Notes: a model not told the origin generated them from the letters alone. A DNA stretch of 64,000 bases from Halocatena marina (GCF_023276375.1 NZ_JALLPK010000001.1:1612001-1676000), one strand, 5' to 3'. Shown: positions 54,909 through 64,000, numbered from the stretch's first letter. Made by a program: numbers and translations.

Positions 54909-56321
54909 ATGACTGAGCGTAGATTTATTAGCGACAGGCGCAGAGACATCCTTCGAGCCATTGGCGCGACTGGAATCGCGTCGATCTCAAGCATCGGAAC
55001 TGCCATTGCGACCAGCGACAAGGACGAGCAAACGGGTGATCAACCGACAGTTGGAGGAGATCACAGAGAGAACCGACTCCGCGGCATTGCCCGCCGTCAC
55101 TATCGCTTCTTCGAGGAGTTCACCTCAGATATTGGGCTTCCAGATGATATCGTCGACGTGGGCGGGGATTCGATGAGTCGGTCGTACCGGACATCTCCCT
55201 CGAACATCGCGATGTACCTCATCAGCACAGTCGGTGCAGCAGCACTCGGATTTGTCCCTGATACTAAGGCACGGAGACGAATCAACACTGTCGTCAGTAC
55301 ACTCGAATCGCTCGAGAAGTGGAACGGGCTGTTCCTTCGATGGTACGACATTCGGACTGGACAACCCTGGATGGAGACCCACGATGGAACGAAGTTCGTC
55401 TCTACCGTCGATAACGGCCACTTGACGGCTGCATTGGTCGTCGTTGGAGAGGCATACGACGACGACCTTGCAGAGCGTGCACGAGCACTCGTTGCGTCAC
55501 AGGACTATTCATCGTTCTATCACCCAGACAACGGACAGCTGCGGGGCGGGTACGACTACGAGTCTGGCGTGACCGATTGGACGTACGGTATGGTAAACAG
55601 CGAGCCTCGCGTTGCCAGCTACTGCGCCATTGGGATGGGCGACATCCCCGACACCCACTGGTGGCAGCCCAACCGAACATTCGGCCCGGACGCCGATTGG
55701 ACCCAACAAGCAGCTGAAGGAGAGAACCGAACGTACGACGGTGTCACGGTGTTCGAGGGCCACTACGAGTACAATGGGACTGCCTACGTCCCGAGCTGGG
55801 GCGGTGCGCAGTTCGAGGCGCTGATGCCTTCGCTGTTCATCAAAGAGCAGGAACTCGGAACGGACGGATTTGGAAAGAATAACGCCCACTGGTCGCGCGT
55901 TCAGATTGATTTCGCACGGGAACAAGGCTGGCCCGTCTGGGGCCTTTCACCTTGTGGAACGCCCGACGGATACGGTACGTACGGCGTGCCAGAACAAGGA
56001 GCATGGGACGGACACTACGCTCCTGGACCCATCGTCACGCCACACGCGACGTTCCTCGCACTGGACTATGCACCCGAGGCTGCCATCGAGAACGTCAAAC
56101 AGCTCCGAAAGATGGGCATCGATGGAGCATACGGATTCTACGATTCAGTGAACGCCGAAACCGGCGAACTCACAGAGAAGTTCTACGCCCTCGATCAGGG
56201 AATGTCGATCGCCGCCATCGCAAACCATCTCACTGATGGCGTCATTCGGGAATATTTCCATGAGAGCGATATCGGAGAACGCCCAGAACACCTCCTCGAA
56301 CGGGAAACGTTCTCAATCTGA
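54909..56321 (+). CDS. Tat-exported glucanase-like protein (glycoamylase/GH144-type)
   Basis: 470 residues. The twin-arginine signal is SDRRRDILRAIGATGIASIS. The mature part has the alpha/alpha barrel features of PF10091-type enzymes (glucoamylase-like, related to endo-beta-1,2-glucanases): RHYRFFEEFTSD near residue 65, SNIAMYLISTVGAAALGFV near 100, FLRWYDIRTGQPWMETHDGT near 145, FVSTVDNGHLTAALVVVGEA, WGGAQFEALMPSLFI near 300, and GIDGAYGFYDSVNAETGELT near 410. It should act outside the cell on a glucan; the linkage is not determined. Divergent Gfo/Idh and isomerase genes and a sugar-type ABC cluster support carbohydrate use. Confidence 0.8.
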   Translation: MTERRFISDRRRDILRAIGATGIASISSIGTAIATSDKDEQTGDQPTVGGDHRENRLRGIARRHYRFFEEFTSDIGLPDDIVDVGGDSMSRSYRTSPSNIAMYLISTVGAAALGFVPDTKARRRINTVVSTLESLEKWNGLFLRWYDIRTGQPWMETHDGTKFVSTVDNGHLTAALVVVGEAYDDDLAERARALVASQDYSSFYHPDNGQLRGGYDYESGVTDWTYGMVNSEPRVASYCAIGMGDIPDTHWWQPNRTFGPDADWTQQAAEGENRTYDGVTVFEGHYEYNGTAYVPSWGGAQFEALMPSLFIKEQELGTDGFGKNNAHWSRVQIDFAREQGWPVWGLSPCGTPDGYGTYGVPEQGAWDGHYAPGPIVTPHATFLALDYAPEAAIENVKQLRKMGIDGAYGFYDSVNAETGELTEKFYALDQGMSIAAIANHLTDGVIREYFHESDIGERPEHLLERETFSI

Positions 56322-56539
56322 GCGATCGACGCCAGTGGAGTTTCCACGAACTGAGTGTGACGAATCCGATCATTCATATCCAGTCCTCGAATTACCATCG
56401 ACTATGAAACGATCGGGACATTCGATAATGGTAGCTAGTATGAGAGCAGACGACGTTCGTAAAGAGAGTCATTGGAGCGATGGAGAAAGAAATGAGAGAG
56501 AGTGGGAGGAAGGAAAAAAAGAGGAGGGGGTACGAGGCG

Positions 56540-56806
56540 ATGTCTAGCTCGGACCGTGCGAGTGGTGAAAAAGAAGCGACTGGGATCGAACCATTTCTGA
56601 ATACGATCTGTCCCTACTCGTGGGTACTCGCAATCGCGTTCGGTCTGAGTCTCTTGTTCGCACTCTTTTCACTGCTGAGCGTTGTTTTCATCCCTGCATC
56701 TGCACCCAGCTACCCTATTGCCTTTCTGACGCTCGTCCTCGATGGGTTGATCGTCGCCATTCTTGCGCCGATGCTCTATCTCTGTCGCCGCCACAACGTC
56801 TTGTGA
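56540..56806 (+). CDS. Small two-helix membrane protein
   Basis: 88 residues from ATG 56540. A polar acidic head (MSSSDRASGEKEATGIEPFL) is followed by two membrane segments: VLAIAFGLSLLFALFSLLSV and FLTLVLDGLIVAILAPMLYL. A charged C-terminus follows. No family is recognised. It is followed after 61 nt by another small membrane protein gene of similar build, so the pair may act together or derive from a duplication. Confidence 0.55.
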   Translation: MSSSDRASGEKEATGIEPFLNTICPYSWVLAIAFGLSLLFALFSLLSVVFIPASAPSYPIAFLTLVLDGLIVAILAPMLYLCRRHNVL

Positions 56807-56867
56807 TGGATCGAATGGCAAACATTCAGGAACAAATATAATACGTTTGGACGCAAACGAAGATGGT

Positions 56868-57098
56868 ATGCCAACTACGAACACGAAGAGTGGACCGATC
56901 GATGTCGTAACTGGGGTGCTATCGGCTGTCCGTCGGTCGCTGCTGGTTGCAATGGCTGCGTTCGGTTTCCTACTCATTCTTCTCGGGATGAGTATCACAA
57001 ACGGTGTTTACGCCGGGATGTTTGGGATCTGGGGTGCGATGCTGATCGTGATCGCTCTCATTGGAATCGGCGCCATCCAACTGCTCAAACGTATCTAA
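56868..57098 (+). CDS. Small two-helix membrane protein
   Basis: 76 residues from ATG 56868. A short polar N-terminus, then two hydrophobic segments: SLLVAMAAFGFLLILLGMSI and GIWGAMLIVIALIGIGAIQL. The C-terminus is basic (LKRI). No family is recognised. It lies between the glucanase-like gene and the ABC cluster, and is convergent with the latter. Confidence 0.55.
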   Translation: MPTTNTKSGPIDVVTGVLSAVRRSLLVAMAAFGFLLILLGMSITNGVYAGMFGIWGAMLIVIALIGIGAIQLLKRI

Positions 57099-57233
57099 TC
57101 GTTATTCGATCCGTTTCGCGCGTGATAGACGCACCGGTCATGGGTCAGCACCCTTGCGAGACGAGAGACGATACATGCACGCGACGCTGTCCTGTTGATG
57201 AAAATTAGATCGATTCGAAAAGAGTACTGACCG

Positions 57234-58337
57234 TCAGAAATCTAGCTCTTGCTGTATCCGATCGTCAGTACCATCCAATTCCGGACTATTCCAGTACTCG
57301 TGGGTCGAGTCCTGTCGGAAACACGCCGTTCGTTGTCCACTTCCCGCAACATCCAAGAGATCGGGGGCCTCTTTCGTGCAGGCCTCTCGGGCGACAGGAC
57401 AGCGGGTGTGGAACCGACAGCCAGCAGGTGGATCGACTGGATCTGGAATGTCAATCTCACGGACTGGCGTATCGATCGATCGCCCATCGTCATCGGAATG
57501 AATACTCGGCGTTGCCCACTTCAACACCTTCGTGTACGGGTGTTTTGGCTGTTTGATTATTTGGTCTGCCGGACCAATCTCTACGAGTTCGCCAAGATAC
57601 ATGATGCCGATGCGTCCGTCGGCTTTCTCTGCAAGGTAGCGGGCGTTCGCCAGATCGTGGCTGATGAACAGAAACGACGTCTCGAAGCGCTCTCTGAGAT
57701 CAAGCATGAGATCCATCATGTCGACCCGGAGCGAGACATCGAGTGCCGACACCGCTTCGTCACCGAGCACAAGATCTGGGTTCAACAGAAGCGACCGGAT
57801 CAGCGCGATGCGTTGTTGCTCGCCGCCTGAAAGCTGATGTGGATACCGGAACGCGTAGTCCTCGACGGGCTGGACACCGACTGTGTCGAGCAGTTCGAAG
57901 ACACGTTCGTGTCGCTCCTCCTTGGAGAGATCCGAGTGCCACTTTTCGAGAGGAGCGCTCAGCGTGGCAATGACTTTCTGATTCGGATTCAACGCGCTTC
58001 CAGGGTCCTGATGGACCATCTGAAGCGACCGTCGGATCTTCTCGAACTCGATGTCCACATCGCCGTTGTTCTCACGAGCATCCCAGATGTTCTGTCCACG
58101 GTAGGTGACCGACCCAGCTGTCGGTCGCTGGACGCCGATGGCGGTTCGGCCGAGAGTTGTCTTCCCACAGCCGCTTTCACCGACAAGCACGACGACATCG
58201 CCCGAGTAGATGTCGAGCGAGACGCCATCAACTGCGCGAACACGATCTGGCTCCGAGCGGAAGTCGAACAGTCCGGTCGACTCCTCGAAGTGGACCGAAA
58301 CATCGTCGAGAGAAACGACGGGCGCTGTTTTACTCAT
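57234..58337 (-). CDS. ABC transporter ATP-binding protein, DppF/OppF type
   Basis: 367 residues. Walker A GESGCGKT (residues ~54-61), Q-loop HQDPGSALNP, the signature LSGGEQQR, Walker B LVLGDEAVSALD, and the switch His (LFISHD) are all present. The C-terminal oligo-HPY extension has the Cys cluster GCRFHTRCPVAREAC typical of this family. It is the second ATPase of the operon, overlapping the first by 8 nt. With DppD it powers import. Confidence 0.93.
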   Translation of the reverse strand: MSKTAPVVSLDDVSVHFEESTGLFDFRSEPDRVRAVDGVSLDIYSGDVVVLVGESGCGKTTLGRTAIGVQRPTAGSVTYRGQNIWDARENNGDVDIEFEKIRRSLQMVHQDPGSALNPNQKVIATLSAPLEKWHSDLSKEERHERVFELLDTVGVQPVEDYAFRYPHQLSGGEQQRIALIRSLLLNPDLVLGDEAVSALDVSLRVDMMDLMLDLRERFETSFLFISHDLANARYLAEKADGRIGIMYLGELVEIGPADQIIKQPKHPYTKVLKWATPSIHSDDDGRSIDTPVREIDIPDPVDPPAGCRFHTRCPVAREACTKEAPDLLDVAGSGQRTACFRQDSTHEYWNSPELDGTDDRIQQELDF

Positions 58338-59385
58338 CTGTCCACCCCAAATCTATTGCTATTTCATCACGAGCTGTTTCGGTGTGGAAGCAGGCAGCGA
58401 CGTGATCAGCGTCTCCTTCGACACCGTGCAGCTCTGGATCCGTCCGCTGGCATCGTTCCGTTGCGATCGGACATCGGGGATGATACGAGCAGCCGTTCAA
58501 CCGCTCGACGGGATCGGGACTCTGTCCATCGATCGCAGACATCTTATCCAACGGACCCTCCAGAACGGGAACCGCCTTCAGCAGCGCACGGGCATAGGGA
58601 TGTGCCGGATCGCTCGTCATTGTGTTCGTTTCACCCACTTCGACGATGTCAAACGCATACATCACTCCAAGTCGATCCGAGATATCCGCGACGAGTGAGA
58701 AGTCGTGAGTGATGAAAACGACCGTTAGGTCATACTTCTCCTGAAGCTTCTCCATCAGGGAGATGATCGACCGCTGCATCAGCAAATCGAGCGCGGCCGT
58801 CGGTTCATCCATTACCAACACTGCTGGTTCGAGCAGGAGCGATAGCGCAATGAGTGCGCGTTGACTCATTCCACCCGACAGTTCGTGGGGGTACGAATCG
58901 AGTACGCGATCTGGATCGAGATACAGATCCGACAGCAGTTCCCGACTGTGAGCCATCCCCTCCCGGACGTTCTTATTGTGGGCCTGTAGGGTCTCTCTGA
59001 AGTGGCCACGGATCGTGAGTGTGGGATTGAACGAACTCATTGCCCCTTGGAACACCATCGCAATCTCCTCCCAGAGAACGTTCGAGAGCGTTTTCTTCGA
59101 GGCAGAAACGAGTTCGATCGATTCACCATCCTGTGGGTAATAGGTTATTTCGCCGGTCAGCTCGCCAGGTTTCTCAACTGCATCGAGCATCGCTGATGCC
59201 AGCATGGACTTGCCGCTTCCGCTCTCGCCAACGATACCGAGGATCTCGTGGCGATAGAGATCGAGCGAGACATCGTCTAAGACACGCGCGATGCCTCGAT
59301 CCATCGAGAACGTAACAGATGCATTCTGCATTTCGAGAACCGTGTCCATCCGACCAGTATTGAGACGAGATCGTTGTTGTGACAT
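58330..59385 (-). CDS. ABC transporter ATP-binding protein, DppD/OppD type
   Basis: 351 residues. Walker A GESGSGKS, signature LSGGMSQR, Walker B VLVMDEPTAALDLL, the switch His in VFITHD, and the C-terminal oligo-HPY Cys cluster (GCSYHPRCPIATERC) are visible. Its start overlaps the stop of the permease gene upstream by 1 nt (TAATG). It pairs with the DppF-type protein to form the ATPase dimer. Confidence 0.93.
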   Translation of the reverse strand: MSQQRSRLNTGRMDTVLEMQNASVTFSMDRGIARVLDDVSLDLYRHEILGIVGESGSGKSMLASAMLDAVEKPGELTGEITYYPQDGESIELVSASKKTLSNVLWEEIAMVFQGAMSSFNPTLTIRGHFRETLQAHNKNVREGMAHSRELLSDLYLDPDRVLDSYPHELSGGMSQRALIALSLLLEPAVLVMDEPTAALDLLMQRSIISLMEKLQEKYDLTVVFITHDFSLVADISDRLGVMYAFDIVEVGETNTMTSDPAHPYARALLKAVPVLEGPLDKMSAIDGQSPDPVERLNGCSYHPRCPIATERCQRTDPELHGVEGDADHVAACFHTETARDEIAIDLGWTDE

Positions 59386-60413
59386 TAGTAGTTCGACTCC
59401 ATTACCGTCGGTGAGTCTTCAGTATTCGACTCCTCTGTTGTGGTACGTTTTTCGTGGCGTGCTCTGACGCGAGGGTTGAACAGCCTGTCGCATCCTTGAG
59501 CGAACATCACGAGACCGAATGCGAGAATCATCACGGTCAGCATCGGTGCAAGCAACCAGTGTGCCGCCTCCCACGTGTAGAGCGCACCAGACTGTTGGTA
59601 TGCGTTGTTCAGCATGATTCCCCAGTTCAAGTTCGTGAAGGGGAGGACACCGAGGAAGTACAGCCCCATCGATGCGAAGATCATTCCCTTCATGGAGTTA
59701 ACGAGGTTGATTAGCACGTACGGCATGATGTTTGGGAGAAGATCGTTCTTGAGGATGTAACCCGTATCAAGCCCCATGATTCGAGAGGCTTCCACGTAGT
59801 TTGCCTCGCGCAACGAGAGTATCTCCGATCTAATCGCTCGCGCGAGACCGGCCCATCCCGTGAGCGAAAGGATGAATCCGAGGACGATCGGACTCTTTGG
59901 CTGCAAAATAGTGACGACGAGGATGAGCAACGGCAACCCTGGGAGCATCATCACCGTATCACTAGTGAACATGATAGCGGTGTCGAGCTTCCCTCCTTTG
60001 TATCCCGCGATCATTCCGAGGGTCGTGCCGACGGTGATGACCCAGAGTCCACCCGATAGCATGATTTGCAGCATGGCCGGTGTCGAGTGAACTAGTTGTG
60101 CGAATATCCCGCGACCGAGGGCGTCGGCACCGAGAGGATACTGCAGCAGTTGGAGTGGAGCCAACATCCGTTCCGTCTCATTCGGCTGCGGGCTGTGGAC
60201 CAACGCCACACCGACGGTTCCTAGAAGGAGGTAGCAGACGATGATGAGAAATCCGAGCCGAGCACGAACGTCGGACCAGATGATCGAAAACGGCGTGAGA
60301 ACGAACTCATCGAGCGCCTGACGAGTGCGGTCGGACCGCGTCGTCGAGTAGCTCGACGTCGTCCCGAACGGACCGTCTTCCGGCTTGGATCCGTCGTCGT
60401 TAGTATGACTCAC
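59385..60413 (-). CDS. ABC transporter permease, DppC/OppC type
   Basis: 342 residues from a GTG at 60413, which overlaps the preceding permease by 14 nt; a longer frame (to 60494) would overlap it more and lacks sense. A polar acidic N-terminus (~1-40) is followed by about six membrane segments. The EAA loop that contacts the ATPase is at SLREANYVEASRIMGLDTGY. It forms the second half of the channel with the DppB-type permease. Confidence 0.9.
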   Translation of the reverse strand: MSHTNDDGSKPEDGPFGTTSSYSTTRSDRTRQALDEFVLTPFSIIWSDVRARLGFLIIVCYLLLGTVGVALVHSPQPNETERMLAPLQLLQYPLGADALGRGIFAQLVHSTPAMLQIMLSGGLWVITVGTTLGMIAGYKGGKLDTAIMFTSDTVMMLPGLPLLILVVTILQPKSPIVLGFILSLTGWAGLARAIRSEILSLREANYVEASRIMGLDTGYILKNDLLPNIMPYVLINLVNSMKGMIFASMGLYFLGVLPFTNLNWGIMLNNAYQQSGALYTWEAAHWLLAPMLTVMILAFGLVMFAQGCDRLFNPRVRARHEKRTTTEESNTEDSPTVMESNY

Positions 60414-61416
60414 GGCCCTCACCTCCGGCCTCAATCCGCGGATCGACCATTCCGTATGTGACATCTGCAATGAAGATCCCGACAACAGTGGCAACCGTCA
60501 CGAGGATGAACGAACCCATCATGAGGGGGTAGTCCCGTGACATAGTCGCCTTGAACATGATGTAACCGACGCCTTGATATCCGAAGATCTGCTCAAGAAT
60601 GATTGATCCACCGAAAACGCTTGCAATACCCATCATGATCCCGGTGTACATCGGGAGAATCGCGTTGCGAGCGACGTACCTGAGGGCGATTCGGTGCTGG
60701 GGCAACGCTCTGATCCGGGCCGCCCGGATGTAGTCCGCTCCGAGCTCACTGATAGCGTTGCTCCGCAACCCGAGCGCCGTCCCGCCGAAGGCAACGAGCA
60801 CCATCGACGTGATCGGAAGCGTTGCGTGATACGCGACGCTCATCATAAACGGGAGGTTGAAGCCCGGTTCGACCCCAGATGCGTAGGCTCCACTCGTTGG
60901 GAAGACTCCCCACATGAATCCGAAAACGTAGATGAGGAGAATCGCCAGCATGTAGTAGGGAATTGATCCGGATATCAGCGTGTACGTCGTCATCCCGATG
61001 TCGAATCGACCTCCCTCGTTGTAAGCCATAAGCCCACCGACAACAATCCCGATCACCAGACCGAGAAACAGCGTTGTCGTCGAGAGGAACAGCGTCCACG
61101 GCATTGCCCGCCAGATGACTTGTGATACCGGCTCACCGAACCAGACCGATGTCCCGAAATCGCCCTGCACTGCGGACGTCATGTAGCTAAGATACTGCAT
61201 GTGCAGCGGCTGGTCTGGGTACACGTTCGTGTACGCAGCGGCGAGATTGTTGATTTCCTCCACGGACATGGATGTCTGACTCTTCATGAGCTTGTTCTTG
61301 ATGTACGTTTTGGGACCACCGGGGAGTAGCCGAATGAGAAAAAATGTAAGGCTTACTGCCACGTAAATTGTTGCCAACGCATAGAGTGCCCGTTTGACGA
61401 GATATCTCGTATTCAT
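60400..61416 (-). CDS. ABC transporter permease, DppB/OppB type
   Basis: 338 residues from ATG 61416 (MNTRYLVKRALYALATIYVA, the usual start). Six membrane segments with the typical first loop (RLLPGGPKTYIKNKLM), and the EAA loop GADYIRAARIRALPQHRI. It pairs with DppC and is fed by the Tat lipoprotein encoded 309 nt upstream. Confidence 0.92.
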   Translation of the reverse strand: MNTRYLVKRALYALATIYVAVSLTFFLIRLLPGGPKTYIKNKLMKSQTSMSVEEINNLAAAYTNVYPDQPLHMQYLSYMTSAVQGDFGTSVWFGEPVSQVIWRAMPWTLFLSTTTLFLGLVIGIVVGGLMAYNEGGRFDIGMTTYTLISGSIPYYMLAILLIYVFGFMWGVFPTSGAYASGVEPGFNLPFMMSVAYHATLPITSMVLVAFGGTALGLRSNAISELGADYIRAARIRALPQHRIALRYVARNAILPMYTGIMMGIASVFGGSIILEQIFGYQGVGYIMFKATMSRDYPLMMGSFILVTVATVVGIFIADVTYGMVDPRIEAGGEGRESY

Positions 61417-61725
61417 GTATTGCACCCACACGCCCGAGCTGCTCGCCAGCCCGATGTCTCCTCCCACCGATCAGTTATCTGTCCACTCATGACTCGATAG
61501 TAGGAATCATCAGATGATTCATAATAAAAGTATGGTATTGAACACGCCATACTACTACGACACACGGTAACCACGTCGGGTCGGACGAGTCCAGCCAACT
61601 CGAATTCGACGACGATATCGAACCGTCAACCACTACACGCGTGAATCGACTCCGATGACCGAACTGATCATCGTTTTCTGTGGTGTACAGATAGTTACGG
61701 GGACGAACTGTACGACGTCAATACG
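61417..61725. other. Gap between binding-protein and permease genes
   Basis: About 310 nt inside the ABC operon. It could hold a processing or attenuation site or a second promoter, as is common between an abundant binding protein and its permeases. I see no clear hairpin or gene. Confidence 0.4.
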
Positions 61726-63498
61726 CTACTGGGTCGCTTTCAGTTTCCCTTGACGTGGAAGCCACGAGAACAGACCGTCGTAGTACGTCATGGCTTTGTC
61801 GTCTTTCGATGGATACTCCCAGCCGTCAGTGTTGTACCAGATCTGATCGAGTTTCTCCTGAACGGGAAGGCACGGGAGAGTGTAGTTGTACAGCCATGCT
61901 AGTTTTTGCATGAGCTTCTTCTCGGTGGATTTATCGACTTTCTTTTCGAGATTGCCGAGCACATCGTTCGGATCGACGGTGTTCAGTGTTCCGTTGGGCT
62001 TCCCGACCGGTGGGATCTTCACAGTGTCCGGCGGACTAATTGCACCCTGCACTTCCTGATCGGCGTACGTGAGCCGATACGTGTAATACGGATAGGCAAT
62101 ACCCGCAGCCCATCCGTAGGTTGCCACCCGGAAGTTACCGTTCGGCCACAGGTCGCTGAGATAAGAACTGGAGTCGCTCGTTTTCACTTGCGATTGAATT
62201 CCGAAGTTCTTCAACTGAGAGACCATCGTCTGGACGGAGAGGGTGAAATCGCTCCAGCCGGCAGGGACGTTGATCGGGAGCGAGAACTTCTTGCCGTTCG
62301 GTTCGTGCCATGTGCCACCTTTCTTCGTGAATCCCTCCTTTTTCAGGAGACGCTCTGCCTTGGCCGTATCCTTCTCGTATTTTTTCATCTTTCCGGTAAG
62401 GTCACCGAGCCACTTGTCCGTCGCCGCGTTGGTGATACCGTCCGGAACCTTCACTGGCTTCTTCGTCGCATCGGAGTTCTTTGCGATCGTCTTCCGGTCG
62501 AAGAGGTGGGCGATCGCCCATCGGACGTTCCGTTTTTTCAACACCGGATCGTCGTGGTTGAACCACAGTCCCATTCCCCAGTTGGCCGGATAGTTTTTGT
62601 GTTTGATCGCGTCGGGGAATGTCTCTCCGACAGAGCTTTCCACGAACGATTTCGTCCCATCGAGATTCCCGGTCTTTATCGCTCCCCATCGCTTCTGATT
62701 TCCACCACCCATCTGATTGAACTCCACCGTCGGGAAGTTGATCTTATCGGCGTCCGGATGCTTATCGTATTTCTTTAATGTGATTTTTCCAGGTGTTACT
62801 TGATCGACCTGCCACGGACCATGCCCGTATGGCTCACCGATCTTGTCGTTGACCAGCTTTTCACGTACTTTTTGTTGAACGTCATCCGAGGACGCCTGAT
62901 CGTACTGGGAAACGTACTTCTTAAACACGTCGTGTTTGATGTTCAACCTCTTTGTGAGGATAGTCTGTTCGAGAATGCTCGCGTTCGTCGGTTCTTTTAG
63001 CCCGATTTCGACCGTCGTTTTGTCTTTCTCCGAGATTGTGTCGATGGTCTCTGGCGCGCCGTTCACGAGGAATTCGAGCTTCAGTGTGGACGCGAGATCC
63101 TTCGAATCGACCTTCGATCCGTCCCACCACGTCAGCCCATCGCGGAGCTGTAGCTGCATCGCATCCTTCCCGACTGACCAGTCGGTGATCAGATACGGGT
63201 AGTACTCTCCAGTGAAATCGTTCTGCGCGGCGAACGGATCCCAGATATAATTATAGATAGCGGCCTGTTGCTCCTTGAAGTTGAGCGGGTTGTAGTGTTT
63301 CTTCGTGAGATTCCCGTCTCCTGCCTCTCCAATCCACGCAGCAGTGGTCGAGGAGCCGCCACCGGATCCATTCCCACCTGATTCGTTGTTTGATCCCATA
63401 CAGCCGGCGACGCCCACGACGCCGATGAGTCCAGCTGTGTGAAGCAACTGCCGCCGAGTCTTCGTAGTAGGTTCTCTCGCCATGGTCCGTTGTGCCAT
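61726..63498 (-). CDS. Tat lipoprotein, family 5 extracellular solute-binding protein
   Basis: 590 residues from ATG 63498, 22 nt after the TATA box; a later in-frame ATG at 63483 is possible. A twin-arginine signal (TKTRRQLLHTAGLIGVVGVA) ends in a lipobox Cys, then a Gly/Ser-rich linker. The binding-protein domains follow: LRDGLTWWDGSKVDSKDLAS near residue 125, VRWAIAHLFDRKTIAKNSDA near 325, and YGWAAGIAYPYYTYRLTYAD near 470. Family 5 proteins bind peptides, nickel or oligosaccharides; the neighbouring sugar enzymes favour an oligosaccharide here. It starts the transport operon. Confidence 0.9.
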   Translation of the reverse strand: MAQRTMAREPTTKTRRQLLHTAGLIGVVGVAGCMGSNNESGGNGSGGGSSTTAAWIGEAGDGNLTKKHYNPLNFKEQQAAIYNYIWDPFAAQNDFTGEYYPYLITDWSVGKDAMQLQLRDGLTWWDGSKVDSKDLASTLKLEFLVNGAPETIDTISEKDKTTVEIGLKEPTNASILEQTILTKRLNIKHDVFKKYVSQYDQASSDDVQQKVREKLVNDKIGEPYGHGPWQVDQVTPGKITLKKYDKHPDADKINFPTVEFNQMGGGNQKRWGAIKTGNLDGTKSFVESSVGETFPDAIKHKNYPANWGMGLWFNHDDPVLKKRNVRWAIAHLFDRKTIAKNSDATKKPVKVPDGITNAATDKWLGDLTGKMKKYEKDTAKAERLLKKEGFTKKGGTWHEPNGKKFSLPINVPAGWSDFTLSVQTMVSQLKNFGIQSQVKTSDSSSYLSDLWPNGNFRVATYGWAAGIAYPYYTYRLTYADQEVQGAISPPDTVKIPPVGKPNGTLNTVDPNDVLGNLEKKVDKSTEKKLMQKLAWLYNYTLPCLPVQEKLDQIWYNTDGWEYPSKDDKAMTYYDGLFSWLPRQGKLKATQ

Positions 63499-63514
63499 CA
63501 CAACCGATTTGCTA

Positions 63515-63524
63515 TGATATATAA
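63515..63524 (-). promoter_or_regulatory. TATA box of the ABC transporter operon
   Basis: The minus strand reads ATTATATATC, centred ~22 nt before the ATG at 63498. This spacing supports that ATG and a leaderless message. Confidence 0.6.
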
Positions 63525-63607
63525 TTTTTGGTATTTAGTACACAGTATGTGATACAGTATCCAAGTTGAGCTCTGGGGCTCCTTATTTGAGCTGCGACCG
63601 TCGTTTG

Positions 63608-64000
63608 CTACAGTACGATCCGTTGTCCTGACTCGTCGCTCCGTTGGACCGCATCGATGATCCGCTGGACTGCAGCACCGTCCTCGAAATCAGGACTGTG
63701 TTTGCCGTCCGACTCGATCGCGGTGAGGAACTCGTAGTGTTCGTGAACGAACGTGTGCTCCCAGCCAATGACGTGGCCCGGCGGCCACCAGACATCGCCG
63801 TACGGATCGTCGTCGTTGGTGACAAGCACCGTCTGGAAGCCGCGGTCGTCACCGTGGTGAACTTCGAGTTCGTTGAGCCGCGCGAGATCAAATTTCACAG
63901 CACCATCAGTTCCGTGGACTTCGAAGTTGTTGTTGTTCGTCTCCCCGTGTGCCTGCCGACTCGCCTGCAGAATCCCCATCGCGCCGTTCTCGAAGTCGAC
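63608..64000 (-). CDS. Gfo/Idh/MocA-family oxidoreductase, N-terminus outside window
   Basis: The frame enters from the right edge and ends at 63608. The visible ~130 residues are the C-terminal half of a Gfo/Idh/MocA enzyme: the strand DFENGAMGILQASRQAHGET, then FEVHGTDGAVKFDLARLNEL, and WWPPGHVIGWEHTFVHEHYE, ending in GAAVQRIIDAVQRSDESGQR, the family's typical final helix. It lies 109 nt upstream of the binding-protein gene on the same strand and is likely expressed with the importer. The catalytic Lys region is beyond the window. Confidence 0.85.
   Translation of the reverse strand, partial: VDFENGAMGILQASRQAHGETNNNNFEVHGTDGAVKFDLARLNELEVHHGDDRGFQTVLVTNDDDPYGDVWWPPGHVIGWEHTFVHEHYEFLTAIESDGKHSPDFEDGAAVQRIIDAVQRSDESGQRIVL

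Noticed and set aside
1-64000. CRISPR arrays, rRNA and tRNA genes
   Set aside because: No spaced direct repeats and no cloverleaf-type sequence with a T-loop consensus were found by reading; a tRNA scan was not possible.

Overview
The window comes from a halophilic archaeon (class Halobacteria). The evidence is the acidic proteins, the Tat-type lipoprotein signals with lipoboxes, TATA boxes 22-27 nt ahead of apparently leaderless starts, and families known mainly from haloarchaea (HalOD1, DUF7344/DUF7503/DUF7504-type proteins, DUF5828, DUF389/TIGR00341). The genus cannot be fixed from the sequence alone. DUF numbers and family names are from memory of the families, not from searches. No rRNA, tRNA or CRISPR array was recognised.

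0-15 kb: single housekeeping and stress genes: a DUF2391 membrane protein (cut by the window edge), a PPOX-type flavin protein, a NUDIX hydrolase, a winged-helix regulator, an overlapping GNAT / unknown / HAD trio, a cyclase-family protein with an altered metal site, a DUF364 protein, a stomatin-like SPFH protein, an AI-2E-type permease, a TIGR00341 membrane protein and two universal stress proteins. At 4.9-5.65 kb lie two decayed genes: a lipoprotein with one in-frame stop, and a transposase remnant with several frame breaks.

15-28 kb: a 1749-residue exported subtilase with a dockerin-like segment, CARDB-like and carboxypeptidase-regulatory-like repeats and an inserted amidotransferase-like domain. 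It is followed by small membrane proteins, a SnoaL-like protein, an FAD-linked glycolate/D-lactate-type dehydrogenase beside an MFS carrier, and a 27-bp perfect palindrome over the start of a small gene.

27.9-32.9 kb: the most unusual region. A CHAT-type (caspase-like) cysteine peptidase is encoded behind a HalOD1 plus RecA-like-fold partner. A third gene overlaps the peptidase by 4 nt and is broken by a -1 frame change. A DUF7503-like micro-protein and a DUF7344-like winged-helix protein flank the set. It looks like a haloarchaeal signalling-to-protease module of unknown purpose.

33-45 kb: a CAP-domain secreted protein, a DHH phosphoesterase, DUF5828 next to a PiT phosphate transporter, an M20 peptidase, a GT-C-like polytopic membrane protein facing a membrane GT2 glycosyltransferase, and an S9 acyl-peptidase.

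45-51 kb: a compact operon of DUF3311, sodium:solute symporter, HyuA and HyuB, consistent with import and ring opening of a hydantoin- or oxoproline-like compound.

51.5-64 kb: a probable carbohydrate locus. It holds a sugar isomerase/epimerase, two Gfo/Idh/MocA dehydrogenases, a Tat-exported glucanase-like protein and a complete Dpp/Opp-type ABC importer (binding protein, two permeases, two ATPases). The importer is labelled by family as a peptide carrier, but its neighbours suggest an oligosaccharide.
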